Positions 1 to 7,662 of a stretch of 64,000 nucleotides of DNA are shown piece by piece. Source of the stretch: an uncultured Aeriscardovia sp. (GTDB lineage Bacteria; Actinomycetota; Actinomycetes; Actinomycetales; Bifidobacteriaceae); the NCBI GenBank assembly GCA_903789535.1, contig CAIFES010000002.1:1-64000 (forward strand), in the 5' to 3' direction. A program made the position numbers and the translations under genes. Under the pieces are notes generated by a model. It made no database searches. It saw only the letters and a program-made list of their open reading frames with translations, and was not told where the DNA came from. Numbering within the stretch: the stretch's first letter is position 1; each line of letters begins with the position of its first letter.

Positions 1-30
1 ACACAAAAAAGTAGCACAATCAACGCTCTC

Positions 31-40
31 GAGTTCTCAA
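31..40 (-). promoter_or_regulatory. boxA-like antitermination element of an rRNA leader
   Basis: The minus strand reads TTGAGAACTC here, followed a few bases later by a T-rich stretch. The same TTGAGAACTC core occurs in mycobacterial and other actinobacterial 16S leaders, where it binds the NusB/NusE (S10) antitermination complex. The window edge prevents seeing the 16S gene. Confidence 0.55.
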
Positions 41-109
41 CCAACCAACCCGGAAGACCACCACCAACCGGAAACCCCGGCAGCAGCACCCCACAGGCAG
101 CAAGAAGTA

Positions 110-138
110 AACTTACACACACATTGGAACCAATGCAA
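110..138 (-). promoter_or_regulatory. Candidate rRNA operon promoter
   Basis: On the minus strand a TTGCAT hexamer (133-138) and a TAAGTT hexamer (110-115) are separated by exactly 17 bp, and about 70 nt downstream lies a boxA-like element. This layout matches rrn leaders of actinobacteria, where the promoter precedes a boxA and then 16S rRNA. The 16S gene itself would start left of the window, so the assignment is an inference. Confidence 0.55.
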
Positions 139-684
139 AAGGTAATTTCCTAACCGCTGCAAATACACGCCTTCATCGGCGTGTCGCCACAATTTAGGTT
201 AGACTGTACCCTCGCTTGGCGGTTCCCGCTTCTAAAACAAAGTTTACTCCTTCCACATGCCAGAATCCCAGTCGGCACAGTATCTGGACGCCTATTTGTA
301 ACAATCAGCGCTATTTCATGTAACATCCATGCATCACTATCACCGCCCTGTGAATCGACGACATGTATCCAAGAGAATGCGATTCCATAACCTGGCACAC
401 ACCAGAATGCGACTCCATGACCCGATACACACCAAAATGCGATTGTGTGACCCGATACACACCAGAATGCGACTCCATGACCCGATACCGGTTACGCAGG
501 TGTGAAAACGCAGGCAGCGCCGATTACCCACCGATGACCCGGTTACTTTACCGGCAAACCAGTTGCTGGTGCCCCAGTTACTGACGACAGTGTCAGAACT
601 CATCATCTCCCGGGCATGCACACCCCACCAGGGACGTAACCGCGGAGTACCGTCATGGCGAAATACACGACGGCGAAATGCAAA
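139..684. other. Gene-free stretch upstream of the rRNA promoter
   Basis: Apart from the 30-bp tandem repeat I see no supported gene here. The open frames are short, overlap one another and lack ribosome binding sites. Base composition is visibly lower in GC than the flanking genes. The region separates the putative divergent rRNA operon from the end of rplKA. Confidence 0.5.
371..490. repeat. Tandem repeat, four units of 30 bp
   Basis: Four consecutive 30-bp units share the core aatgcga at 376, 406, 436 and 466; units 2 and 4 are almost identical and units 1 and 3 are diverged. The period is a multiple of three, so both strands can be read as a 10-residue peptide repeat, but no ribosome binding site or homologous protein supports translation. 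The unit has no dyad symmetry and there are no spacers, so it is not a CRISPR array. Confidence 0.85.
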
Positions 685-712
685 AAGGCAGGTGCCGGAT
701 GACACCTGCCTT
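685..712 (-). terminator. Rho-independent terminator of rplK-rplA
   Basis: A perfect 10-bp stem (aaggcaggtg at 685-694 pairing with 703-712) with an 8-nt loop is followed on the minus strand by a run of T. It lies about 150 bp after the rplA stop codon. Confidence 0.85.
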
Positions 713-740
713 GACACTCAGACCTGACTGCCACCTGTGC

Positions 741-761
741 CTATCGATGGAATATCGATGG
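741..761. repeat. 11-bp tandem duplication
   Basis: The sequence tatcgatggaa is followed directly by tatcgatgga. It is one of many short tandem duplications in the intergenic DNA of this window and has no visible function. Confidence 0.6.
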
Positions 762-859
762 ACGAGCATCATGCCGTCAGATCAGGCAGGCGACGGACCC
801 GTCAGGACCCGGTCACCTGCCAGTTCAGTTTTCAGAGTGCTTTGATCTCAGAATGCTCC

Positions 860-1552
860 TCAGAGCACAGAGACATCGAGCGGGATGCCCGGGCTCATCG
901 TCGAGGCGATGGAGGCCTTGGTGATGTAGCGGCCCTTGACGGTCGACGGACGCAGACGGTCGATCTCCGCGGACACGGTGCTGAAGTTCTGCTCCAGCGC
1001 CTTGGCGTCGAAGCTCAGCTTGCCGATGAGGAAGCTGAGGTTACCGTCCTTGTCGACACGGAAGTTGATCTTGCCGCCCTTGATCTCCTTGACGGCCTTG
1101 GCCACGTCCATGGTGACGGTGCCGTTGCGGGGATTTGGCATGAGACCGCGCGGACCGAGGATGCGGCCGAGACGGCCGACCTGGCCCATCATATCCGGCG
1201 TGGCGACGACGGCGTCAAAGTCGAGCTCGCCCTTCTGGACCTTGGCGACGAGATCGGCGTCACCGACGATGTCGGCACCGGCCTCGGCAGCGGCCTCGGC
1301 CTGGGCACCACGGGCGAACACCGCCACGCGCACCGTCTTGCCGGTGCCGTTGGGCAGGCTGATCGAACCGCGGATGAGCTGGTCGGCCTTGCGCGGGTCG
1401 ACGTTCAGGCAGTAGACAGCCTCGACGGACTCGTCGAACTTGTGGGTCGGCATGCTCTTGAGCAGCTCGATGGCCTCGCTGGGCGTGTACAGGTTGTTCT
1501 TCTCGATTTTCTCCGCTGCTGCGCGGTAAATCTTCGAATGCTTCTTCGACAT
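860..1552 (-). CDS. rplA: 50S ribosomal protein L1
   Basis: Ribosomal protein uL1, 230 residues, the usual length. It forms the L1 stalk that handles exit of deacylated tRNA and in many bacteria represses its own operon by binding the mRNA. The protein begins [15 protein letters not shown] and contains the conserved [15 protein letters not shown] segment of the family. An upstream in-frame start exists, but the ATG at 1552 follows a strong GGAGGAG ribosome binding site and gives the family-typical N-terminus. It is 17 bp downstream of rplK, in the conserved rplK-rplA pair, and ends before a strong hairpin terminator. The stop region carries degenerate repeats of tcaga(g/a)tgct (832-868). Confidence 0.97.
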   Translation of the reverse strand: MSKKHSKIYRAAAEKIEKNNLYTPSEAIELLKSMPTHKFDESVEAVYCLNVDPRKADQLIRGSISLPNGTGKTVRVAVFARGAQAEAAAEAGADIVGDADLVAKVQKGELDFDAVVATPDMMGQVGRLGRILGPRGLMPNPRNGTVTMDVAKAVKEIKGGKINFRVDKDGNLSFLIGKLSFDAKALEQNFSTVSAEIDRLRPSTVKGRYITKASIASTMSPGIPLDVSVL

Positions 1553-1569
1553 CTGCTTCTCCTCCAGGC

Positions 1570-2001
1570 TCACTTGCCGGTGACGGTGATTCCCATGGAG
1601 CGAGCGGTGCCAGCGATGATGCGCGCACCGGCGTCCACGTCATTGGCGTTGAGATCGGCCATCTTCGTCTTGGCGATCTCGCGGCACTGGTCCATCGTGA
1701 CGGAGCCGACCTTGGTGGTCAGCGGATTGCCCGCGCCCTTGTCGACGCCTGCGGCCTGCTTGAGCAGCATGGCGGCCGGCGGGGTCTTGAGCTTGAAGGT
1801 GAAGGAGCGATCCTCGTAAACCGTGATCTCGACAGGGATGATCTGGCCCATCTTGTCTTTGGTCGCGGCATTGTACTGCTGCGCGAACTGCATGATGTTC
1901 ACGCCGTGACCACCGAGGGCCGGGCCGATCGGCGGGGCCGGGGTAGCCTTGCCTGCTGGAATCTGAAGCTTGATCAGAGCAGCGACTTTCTTTCCAGGCA
2001 T
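1570..2001 (-). CDS. rplK: 50S ribosomal protein L11
   Basis: Ribosomal protein uL11, 143 residues, part of the GTPase-associated centre at the base of the L7/L12 stalk and needed for RelA activation in bacteria that use it. The start [19 protein letters not shown] and the proline-rich [10 protein letters not shown] motif are diagnostic. I chose the ATG at 2001 because it gives the canonical N-terminus; an in-frame extension upstream has no family support. The ribosome binding site is a weak purine run (GAGAAAGAAG). A terminator and roughly 400 bp separate it from nusG, so rplKA should have its own promoter in 2002-2251, although I could not identify a convincing one. Confidence 0.97.
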   Translation of the reverse strand: MPGKKVAALIKLQIPAGKATPAPPIGPALGGHGVNIMQFAQQYNAATKDKMGQIIPVEITVYEDRSFTFKLKTPPAAMLLKQAAGVDKGAGNPLTTKVGSVTMDQCREIAKTKMADLNANDVDAGARIIAGTARSMGITVTGK

Positions 2002-2251
2002 TGTTCTTCTTTCTCTGAAGCGGTAACGAACGGACATGCCCGCTCTCCCGCCGCGGATAATGGCCGCCGATGGACGCACTGCGCCCAAAGGCAAGCTTTT
2101 CCATTCTAGGAGCGCGACGGACAACCGGACGACGGGCAGTCAGGCAGGCGACCACAATGAACGGCCGCACAGCGGGACGATCACATAGCTAGATGATCAC
2201 ATGGCTGGACGGCCATGCGGCAGGACGACCGCACAGTGGGACAGCATCAAA

Positions 2252-2275
2252 AAAGCCTCCCGCGCGGGAGGCTTT
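2252..2275 (-). terminator. Terminator downstream of nusG
   Basis: A perfect inverted repeat (aaagcctcccg / cgggaggcttt) is followed on the minus strand by a run of six T. It separates secE-nusG from rplK-rplA. Confidence 0.85.
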
Positions 2276-2425
2276 CTCATCACAACATTGACGTCGGGCT
2301 GGATTCTGACGTCAGGCTGGTCAAATCCACTGATCGATACACCAACCGGCTCCGAACCGGTTGCAACACCGTCTGCAACAGATGGGGGCCAGAGACAGGT
2401 GGCAGACGCGCAATGGCGGTACGCC
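2276..2425. other. Intergenic tail of nusG with 18-bp-period repeat
   Basis: No gene is visible. A 14-nt sequence, tgacgtc(g/a)ggctgg, occurs twice (2289-2302 and 2307-2320) with a period of 18, another example of short tandem duplication downstream of a gene. Confidence 0.5.
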
Positions 2426-3325
2426 TTACTTCTGCGTGTCCTCGGCCTTCTCGATCTGGTTGAAACCAAGCTCGACCGGCGTGTCACGATCGAAGATCGA
2501 GATCGTGACGGTGACCTTCTGGGTCTGCGGCGAGACGGCGGAGACGACACCCGGCATCGAGGCGAACGGGCCATCAGTGACGGTGACCTGATCGCCGGCC
2601 TTGAAGCTGACCTCCTGGACGCGCTTCTTGGCAGCCTCCTCGCCCTGGCCGGCGGCCTTGAGCGCACGCTGCGAGATCATCGGGCCCATCATGGAGACGA
2701 CCTCTTTGCGCGAGAGCGGGATCGGCTCGGACTGCAGGCCGACGAAGCCAGTGACGGCCTCCGTCTCGCGGACGATGCGGAACGCGTCCTCGTCACCCGG
2801 CTCCATACGGATGAGAACGTAACCGGGGATGCGCACGCGGTTGATGACCTTGCGGCCCTTCTCCGTATGCTTCTCGACCTCCTCGAGCGGGACCTCGACC
2901 TGATAGACGCGATCCTCCAGCCCGAAGTTCTGGATGCGCGCCTCGAGATTCTGCTTCACACGACGCTCGTAACCGGAATACGTGTGCAGCACATACCACT
3001 TGCCCGGAAGGGTGCGCAGCGACTTGGTGAAATCGTCGATGGCCTTCTGACCGGCATCCTCGCCGGCGGCAGAAGAATCAGCGGCCGGGGCGTCGTCCGG
3101 CGACGCTTCAGAAGACTGCTGCGAGACGGACTGATCGGCCTGTGCCTCCTCTTGTGTGCCGGCATCAGAGTTCTGGGATGCCTGACCTTGGGATGCCTGT
3201 GCGGCATCAGTCTGGGACATCTCCGCGCCCGCAGCCTGCGATGCCTGCTGCGGCTGGACAGGCTCCTCGGCGTTCATCGACTCGGAGTCCATCGGATCAG
3301 CGGACACATTGTTTTCATCGACCAT
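2426..3325 (-). CDS. nusG: Transcription termination/antitermination protein NusG
   Basis: NusG binds RNA polymerase and couples it to Rho or to the ribosome. The conserved part starts near residue 108 (GKWYVLHTYSGYERRVKQNL, the NGN domain) and ends with the KOW domain (FKAGDQVTVTDGPFASMPG) near residue 240. The protein has 299 residues, against about 180 in E. coli, because of a roughly 105-residue acidic, Gln/Ser/Ala-rich N-terminal extension predicted to be disordered. Such extensions are common in actinobacterial NusG. The ATG at 3325 lies about 11 nt after GGAG; starts further upstream would overlap secE. It follows secE by about 48 bp in the conserved secE-nusG pair. Confidence 0.95.
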   Translation of the reverse strand: MVDENNVSADPMDSESMNAEEPVQPQQASQAAGAEMSQTDAAQASQGQASQNSDAGTQEEAQADQSVSQQSSEASPDDAPAADSSAAGEDAGQKAIDDFTKSLRTLPGKWYVLHTYSGYERRVKQNLEARIQNFGLEDRVYQVEVPLEEVEKHTEKGRKVINRVRIPGYVLIRMEPGDEDAFRIVRETEAVTGFVGLQSEPIPLSRKEVVSMMGPMISQRALKAAGQGEEAAKKRVQEVSFKAGDQVTVTDGPFASMPGVVSAVSPQTQKVTVTISIFDRDTPVELGFNQIEKAEDTQK

Positions 3326-3373
3326 GTGGTAACTCACTCCTGACAGTGTGACAGTGTGCGACACCCGGCCGTA

Positions 3374-3616
3374 TCAGCCGAAGATCAGCAGCATCAGCTT
3401 GCCGAGACCGAAATCAAGTGCGGTGACAAGCAGCATCAGCAGGACGACAAAGATGAAGACGGCCACGGACCAGTTCCACAGCTCCTTGCGGGTGGGGGCC
3501 ACGACCTTGCGCATCTCGACGAACATCTGCTTGATGAACAGGCCGATGCGGGCGAAAACGTTCGGACGCTTTGTTTTTGCCGCCCTCTTGGACGCCTTCG
3601 CGGAACTTGCTGCCAT
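3374..3616 (-). CDS. secE: Preprotein translocase subunit SecE
   Basis: SecE, 80 residues, is the single-spanning clamp of the SecYEG channel in the cytoplasmic membrane. The family motif FVEMRKVVAPTRKELWNW is followed by one hydrophobic segment (SVAVFIFVVLLMLLVTALDF) near the C-terminus. Two ATGs, six bases apart, are possible; the downstream one at 3616 sits six nucleotides from GAGGAG and is preferred. The gene lies between tRNA-Trp and nusG, a classical arrangement. Confidence 0.96.
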   Translation of the reverse strand: MAASSAKASKRAAKTKRPNVFARIGLFIKQMFVEMRKVVAPTRKELWNWSVAVFIFVVLLMLLVTALDFGLGKLMLLIFG

Positions 3617-3640
3617 GTTCATCTCCTCAAAGAATGTGGT

Positions 3641-3712
3641 AGGGGAGGCGGGACTCGAACCCACAACCTACGGTTTTGGAGACCGTTGCGCTACCAGTTG
3701 TGCCACTCCCCT
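3641..3712 (-). tRNA. tRNA-Trp(CCA)
   Basis: The cloverleaf on the minus strand starts AGGGGAG and ends CTCCCCT, giving a seven-pair acceptor stem. The anticodon loop reads CTCCAAA, so the anticodon is CCA. The T arm GTGGGTTCGAGTCCCGC is typical. CCA is not encoded. It immediately precedes secE, as in many bacteria. Confidence 0.95.
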
Positions 3713-3755
3713 AGGCAGTACTGCGCAGCAGAAACTGCTCGGACACTGGACAAGA

Positions 3756-4994
3756 TTACTGGGATCGCTCCCATTCGTCCACTCCAGCGAGCGCCTCTTT
3801 ACGATAGCGCCCGGCCATGACCGAACCACGGATGGAGTCACGGGCAAGCTCGGCGAGCTCATGATCCGAGAAACCGTGGATGGTGCGGGCGTCCTGATAC
3901 TGGTGCTCCAGCCGCTCGCCGAAGAGCAGCGGATCGTCGGCGGACAGGGCGATCGGCACGCCGGAATCGTACAGCGCGCGCAGCGGCACATCCTGTTTAC
4001 GGGCAAAAACACCCAGGCCCACATTGGAGGCCGGGCACACCTCGAGGGTGATGCCGTGCGCCCTGAGCAGGCGCAGCAGACGCGGGTCGGAGGCTGCGCG
4101 CACACCGTGGCCGATGCGCGTGGGGTGCAGGCTCTCGATGACCTGATGGATATGCTCCGGGCCGAGCAGCTCGCCGCCGTGCGGCATGAGCGGCAGACCG
4201 GCGCGCGCGGCGATGCGGAAGGCCGGGGCGAACTCCGGCGTGCTGCCGCTGCGCTCATCATTGGACAGGCCGAAGCCGACGACCGTTCCCGGCTCGTCAC
4301 CGGCATACTGCGCCGCCAGGCGCGCGAGCGTGCGCGCCTTGAGCGGATGGGACATGCGCGAGGCGGCGACGATGATGCCCACGGCGATGTGGTGGCGGTC
4401 CGAGGCCTTCCTCGCCTCGTCGAGCATGACCTCGAGCGCTGGGGTGAGCCCGCCCATGATGGGCGCATACGAGTCGGGCGTGACCTGGATCTCGAGGATC
4501 CGGCTGCCCTCCTCCGCGTCGATGCGTGCCGCGTCGTCGACGATCGCACGGATATCCTGCTCGGTGGTCACACACCGGCGTGCCATGTCGTACAGACGCT
4601 GGAAACGATACCAGCCGCGCCTGTCGGCCGGGACGCGCAGCGGCTGCTGGTCGATGAGCTCCTCGTCGAGGTGCATGTGATGGGCGCCGGCCATCTGCTT
4701 GAGACGCTCGACAGTCATCGAACCGGTGAAATGCAGGTGCAGATGCGCCTTGGGCAGGGCGACGAGGTTTTTGCGGCCGGCGGCGGGGTCGGCCGTGGGA
4801 TCGGTGCGATCGATGGCAGAATCGGCGTCAATACGGGCGAGCAGCGCAGGATCCTGGTCCGGTTCGACGCCGCGGGCGGGGTCAAGGTGGTCGAGCGGGG
4901 CGTTGTTCCAGACATGATCCACCGCCGGCGCCCATGACGGATCCGTCTGGTCCGCGCCGGAACCGAGGGAATCCTCCTGCGTCACGTCACCCAT
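3756..4994 (-). CDS. add: Adenosine deaminase
   Basis: A member of the adenosine/AMP deaminase amidohydrolase family, which converts adenosine or deoxyadenosine to inosine in purine salvage. Conserved parts are the zinc-binding PKAHLHLHFTGSM near residue 80, the MPHGGE segment, RIGHGVRA and the catalytic SADDPLLFG near residue 350. The protein has 412 residues; the first 75 form an Asp/Pro-rich tail before the catalytic barrel, which is not typical. A good GGAGGAGA ribosome binding site supports this start. It lies between obg and tRNA-Trp. Adenosine specificity rather than adenine or another purine is likely from the motifs but not proven. Confidence 0.88.
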   Translation of the reverse strand: MGDVTQEDSLGSGADQTDPSWAPAVDHVWNNAPLDHLDPARGVEPDQDPALLARIDADSAIDRTDPTADPAAGRKNLVALPKAHLHLHFTGSMTVERLKQMAGAHHMHLDEELIDQQPLRVPADRRGWYRFQRLYDMARRCVTTEQDIRAIVDDAARIDAEEGSRILEIQVTPDSYAPIMGGLTPALEVMLDEARKASDRHHIAVGIIVAASRMSHPLKARTLARLAAQYAGDEPGTVVGFGLSNDERSGSTPEFAPAFRIAARAGLPLMPHGGELLGPEHIHQVIESLHPTRIGHGVRAASDPRLLRLLRAHGITLEVCPASNVGLGVFARKQDVPLRALYDSGVPIALSADDPLLFGERLEHQYQDARTIHGFSDHELAELARDSIRGSVMAGRYRKEALAGVDEWERSQ

Positions 4995-5141
4995 CCGTAC
5001 TCTCCTCCTCCATGCCTTCGCCTCTATCAGCCGGTTATCGGCCAGCCGGCATCGATTGCCCGCCTGCCTTCCGGACTGCGGGATATCGCCTATCAGGCCG
5101 CGTCAGGCACGGGCCGTTTCACCGGCCCCGTCCGCCACGTC

Positions 5142-6761
5142 TCACTCGTCCGAGGACGGGTCGGTCCAATGGCCGGCCTTGCGCTCGCGCTCCTGGCTGG
5201 CACGGGCCGCGGCACGTCGATCCATACGCAGATGGTAATCCTTGCGCCGCTCCTGGGTGCTGCGCCGGTGGGCGTAGCCGTAGTCGCGCAGGCGCGCATC
5301 CTCCCCGCGCGAGACGAGCGGGGCCTCGTCCAGCCCCTCGGCGCCGGCGGAGATCTGCGGCTCCCAGTTGAAGATGACCTCATTGCCCTTCGGACCGATA
5401 TGCACCTCGTCGCCTTCCAGCGCGCCGGCGCGACGCAGCGCGTCCTCCACACCGAGGGCGGCGAGACGGTCGGCGAGGTAGCCGACGGCCTCGTTGTTGG
5501 AGAAATCAGTCTGGACGACCCACAGGCGTGGTTTGTCACCGTCGACGACAAACCAATATTTTCCGGACCGGTCGCCCTGCCGCACGACGGTGAACGCCGG
5601 GGCGGGGTTCTTCGCGCGGTTGCGGCGCATGGCGAGCGGGTGCAGGACGGTACGGTCCTCATCGGCTTTCTGCTCCTGCTGCGCGGCAAGCTGGGCGACG
5701 AGCTCACGGGTATGATCCACCTGCCGGGCGAGTGCGAACGTCAGTTCCTTGAGCCCCTCGTGCGTGGCGGTGGAGATCAGGTAGACGGGAAGGCCCATCT
5801 TCTCGAACTGGGGGCGCACCATCTCGGCCAGCTCGCGCGCCTCGGGCACGTCGATCTTATTGAGCACGATGACGCGCGGGCGCTTCGACAGCGGCAGCGT
5901 GCCGATCGGCAGGTCGAGATGCGCGTCATAGAAGGCCAGCTCCTTCTCCAGCGCCTCGTAGTCGGAGACCGGGTCACGCCCCGGCTCATAGGTGGCGCAG
6001 TCGATGACATGGACGATGACCTGCGTGCGCTCGATATGGCGCAGGAAGTCGAGGCCGAGACCCTTGCCCTTCGACGCCCCGGGGATCAGGCCCGGCACAT
6101 CGGCCACCTGATAGCGGTCGTCGCCTGCCTGCACCACGCCGAGGTTGGGCACGAGGGTGGTGAACGGGTAATCGGCGATCTTCGGCCGCGCCGAGGAAAT
6201 GGCGGCAATCAGGCTCGACTTGCCGGCCGAGGGGAAGCCCACAAGGGCGACATCGGCGATGGACTTGAGCTCGAGGATGACATCGCGCTCCTGGCCGGGC
6301 TCGCCCAGCAGGGCAAACCCCGGGGCACGACGCGACTTGCTCGCCAGCGCATGGTTGCCGGCGCCTCCCCGGCCGCCGCGCGCGGCGACGAAACGGTCGC
6401 CGTCGTGGCGCAGATCGGCGAGCAGCCGCCCCGGCTGCTTCTTCTGGCCGGCAGAGCCAACGGCATCGAAGACGACGGTGCCGACCGGGACCTTGAGCAC
6501 CACATCGGCGCCCTGCTGCCCGTCACGGTAATCACCCTCGCCATGATGGCCGTCGCCTGCGGCGCGATGCGGCAGCATACGGAAGTCGAGCAGCGACTCC
6601 TCCCCCTCGTCGGCGACGAGGATGACCGAGCCTCCGCGACCGCCGTTGCCGCCGTCGGCACCGGCGAGCGGCTTGTACTTCTCTTTGCGGATGGAATGCG
6701 CGCCGTCCCCACCGTTGCCGCCGCGCAGGTGGATGCTCACGCGATCGACGAAATCAACCAT
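5142..6761 (-). CDS. obgE: GTPase Obg/CgtA
   Basis: An essential ribosome-associated GTPase involved in 50S maturation and stringent control. The glycine-rich Obg fold occupies residues 1-160, followed by the G domain with GFPSAGKSS (P loop), [11 protein letters not shown] (G3) and NKIDVPE (G4), and then the actinobacterial OCT/Obg C-terminal domain containing [11 protein letters not shown]. The 539-residue length suits actinobacterial Obg with its extended tail. It is translated after rplU and rpmA (rplU-rpmA-obg), the near-universal order, with a GAGGACAG ribosome binding site. Confidence 0.96.
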   Translation of the reverse strand: MVDFVDRVSIHLRGGNGGDGAHSIRKEKYKPLAGADGGNGGRGGSVILVADEGEESLLDFRMLPHRAAGDGHHGEGDYRDGQQGADVVLKVPVGTVVFDAVGSAGQKKQPGRLLADLRHDGDRFVAARGGRGGAGNHALASKSRRAPGFALLGEPGQERDVILELKSIADVALVGFPSAGKSSLIAAISSARPKIADYPFTTLVPNLGVVQAGDDRYQVADVPGLIPGASKGKGLGLDFLRHIERTQVIVHVIDCATYEPGRDPVSDYEALEKELAFYDAHLDLPIGTLPLSKRPRVIVLNKIDVPEARELAEMVRPQFEKMGLPVYLISTATHEGLKELTFALARQVDHTRELVAQLAAQQEQKADEDRTVLHPLAMRRNRAKNPAPAFTVVRQGDRSGKYWFVVDGDKPRLWVVQTDFSNNEAVGYLADRLAALGVEDALRRAGALEGDEVHIGPKGNEVIFNWEPQISAGAEGLDEAPLVSRGEDARLRDYGYAHRRSTQERRKDYHLRMDRRAAARASQERERKAGHWTDPSSDE

Positions 6762-6843
6762 GTCTGTCCTCGTTGTCGTGACCGTCTGCGGTCAGTGTTG
6801 CCGTTGTGCCTGAATGTTTCAGGGTTTGGGTGTTTCAGGGTCG

Positions 6844-6889
6844 AAAAAAGGGCCGCAACCGACAACCGTTCCGATTGCCGGGCTGCGAC
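6844..6889 (-). terminator. Terminator between rpmA and obg
   Basis: An 11-bp stem with two mismatches (GGTCGCAGCC / GGTTGCGGCCC on the minus strand) is followed by six T. It would end or attenuate the rplU-rpmA transcript before obg. Confidence 0.7.
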
Positions 6890-6907
6890 CCCTTGAAAAT
6901 CAGCGTC

Positions 6908-7159
6908 TTACTCGGAGACGACGTCGACGACCTTGCGATCGTGACGGACACCGAAACGGACGGTGCCGTCAGCGGTGGCGAAGAGCGTGTCGTCCTTGCC
7001 GACCTTGACGTTCATGCCCGGGTGGAACTTCGTGCCGCGCTGGCGGACGAGGATGTTGCCGGCGACGACGCTCTGGCCGCCGAAACGCTTGATGCCCAGA
7101 TACTGCGCGTTTGAATCGCGGCCGTTCCTGGAGCTGGATGCACCCTTCTTGTGTGCCAT
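6908..7159 (-). CDS. rpmA: 50S ribosomal protein L27
   Basis: bL27, 83 residues, whose N-terminal tail reaches the peptidyl-transferase centre. The start [16 protein letters not shown] and the [15 protein letters not shown] segment are diagnostic. The N-terminus lacks the protease-processed extension seen in Firmicutes. A strong AGGAGG site precedes the ATG. It lies 45 bp downstream of rplU. Confidence 0.98.
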   Translation of the reverse strand: MAHKKGASSSRNGRDSNAQYLGIKRFGGQSVVAGNILVRQRGTKFHPGMNVKVGKDDTLFATADGTVRFGVRHDRKVVDVVSE

Positions 7160-7204
7160 GATTCCTCCTGATTGACGATGCTTAAGCGGGGCAGAGGCTG
7201 CGGC

Positions 7205-7513
7205 TCAGGCGATCTTGGTGATCTCGACGACAGAGAGCTTCTGACGGTGGCCGGCGCGACGCGCGCCACCGGTCTTGTTGTGGAACTTCTGGATGACGAT
7301 CTTGTCGCCCTTGGCCTCGTCGTTGGTGACCTTGCCCTCGACGGTGACCTTGGCGAGCTCGTCGGCCTTGGACGTGACCTTGCCATCATTGACGACGAGG
7401 ACTGCCGGGAAGGTGACGGTCTGGCCCTCGGCGGCCTCGAGACGATTCACCACAATCTTGCTGCCGACCTCGACCTTTTCCTCACGGCCGCCGGCCTTAA
7501 CAATCGCGTACAT
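7205..7513 (-). CDS. rplU: 50S ribosomal protein L21
   Basis: bL21, 102 residues, an early-assembling 50S protein. I start at the ATG at 7513 because the family begins [17 protein letters not shown]; an ATG 18 nt upstream with a GGGGA site would add MSKVGA and cannot be excluded. The C-terminal [19 protein letters not shown] motif binds 23S rRNA. It forms the conserved rplU-rpmA pair, 149 bp after rne. Confidence 0.97.
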   Translation of the reverse strand: MYAIVKAGGREEKVEVGSKIVVNRLEAAEGQTVTFPAVLVVNDGKVTSKADELAKVTVEGKVTNDEAKGDKIVIQKFHNKTGGARRAGHRQKLSVVEITKIA

Positions 7514-7662
7514 AGCCCCTACCTTGCTCATGAAGCTTTTTCCCCACACCCGGACGTCTTGCGCGGGCATGGCACCGACTCTTTAAAATACACCCTGGCC
7601 TGACCAAGCAGGCCGGTAAGCCGGGACAATGCCCCCAACCTACCGGCCGGTGACGACCCGGC

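Noticed and set aside
371-490. CRISPR array
   Set aside because: The 30-bp units are contiguous without spacers, are not palindromic, and no cas genes are near.
340-717. Small repeat-peptide gene across the 30-bp repeat
   Set aside because: Open frames exist on both strands because the period is divisible by three, but neither has an RBS, and the minus-strand one runs through the rplKA terminator.
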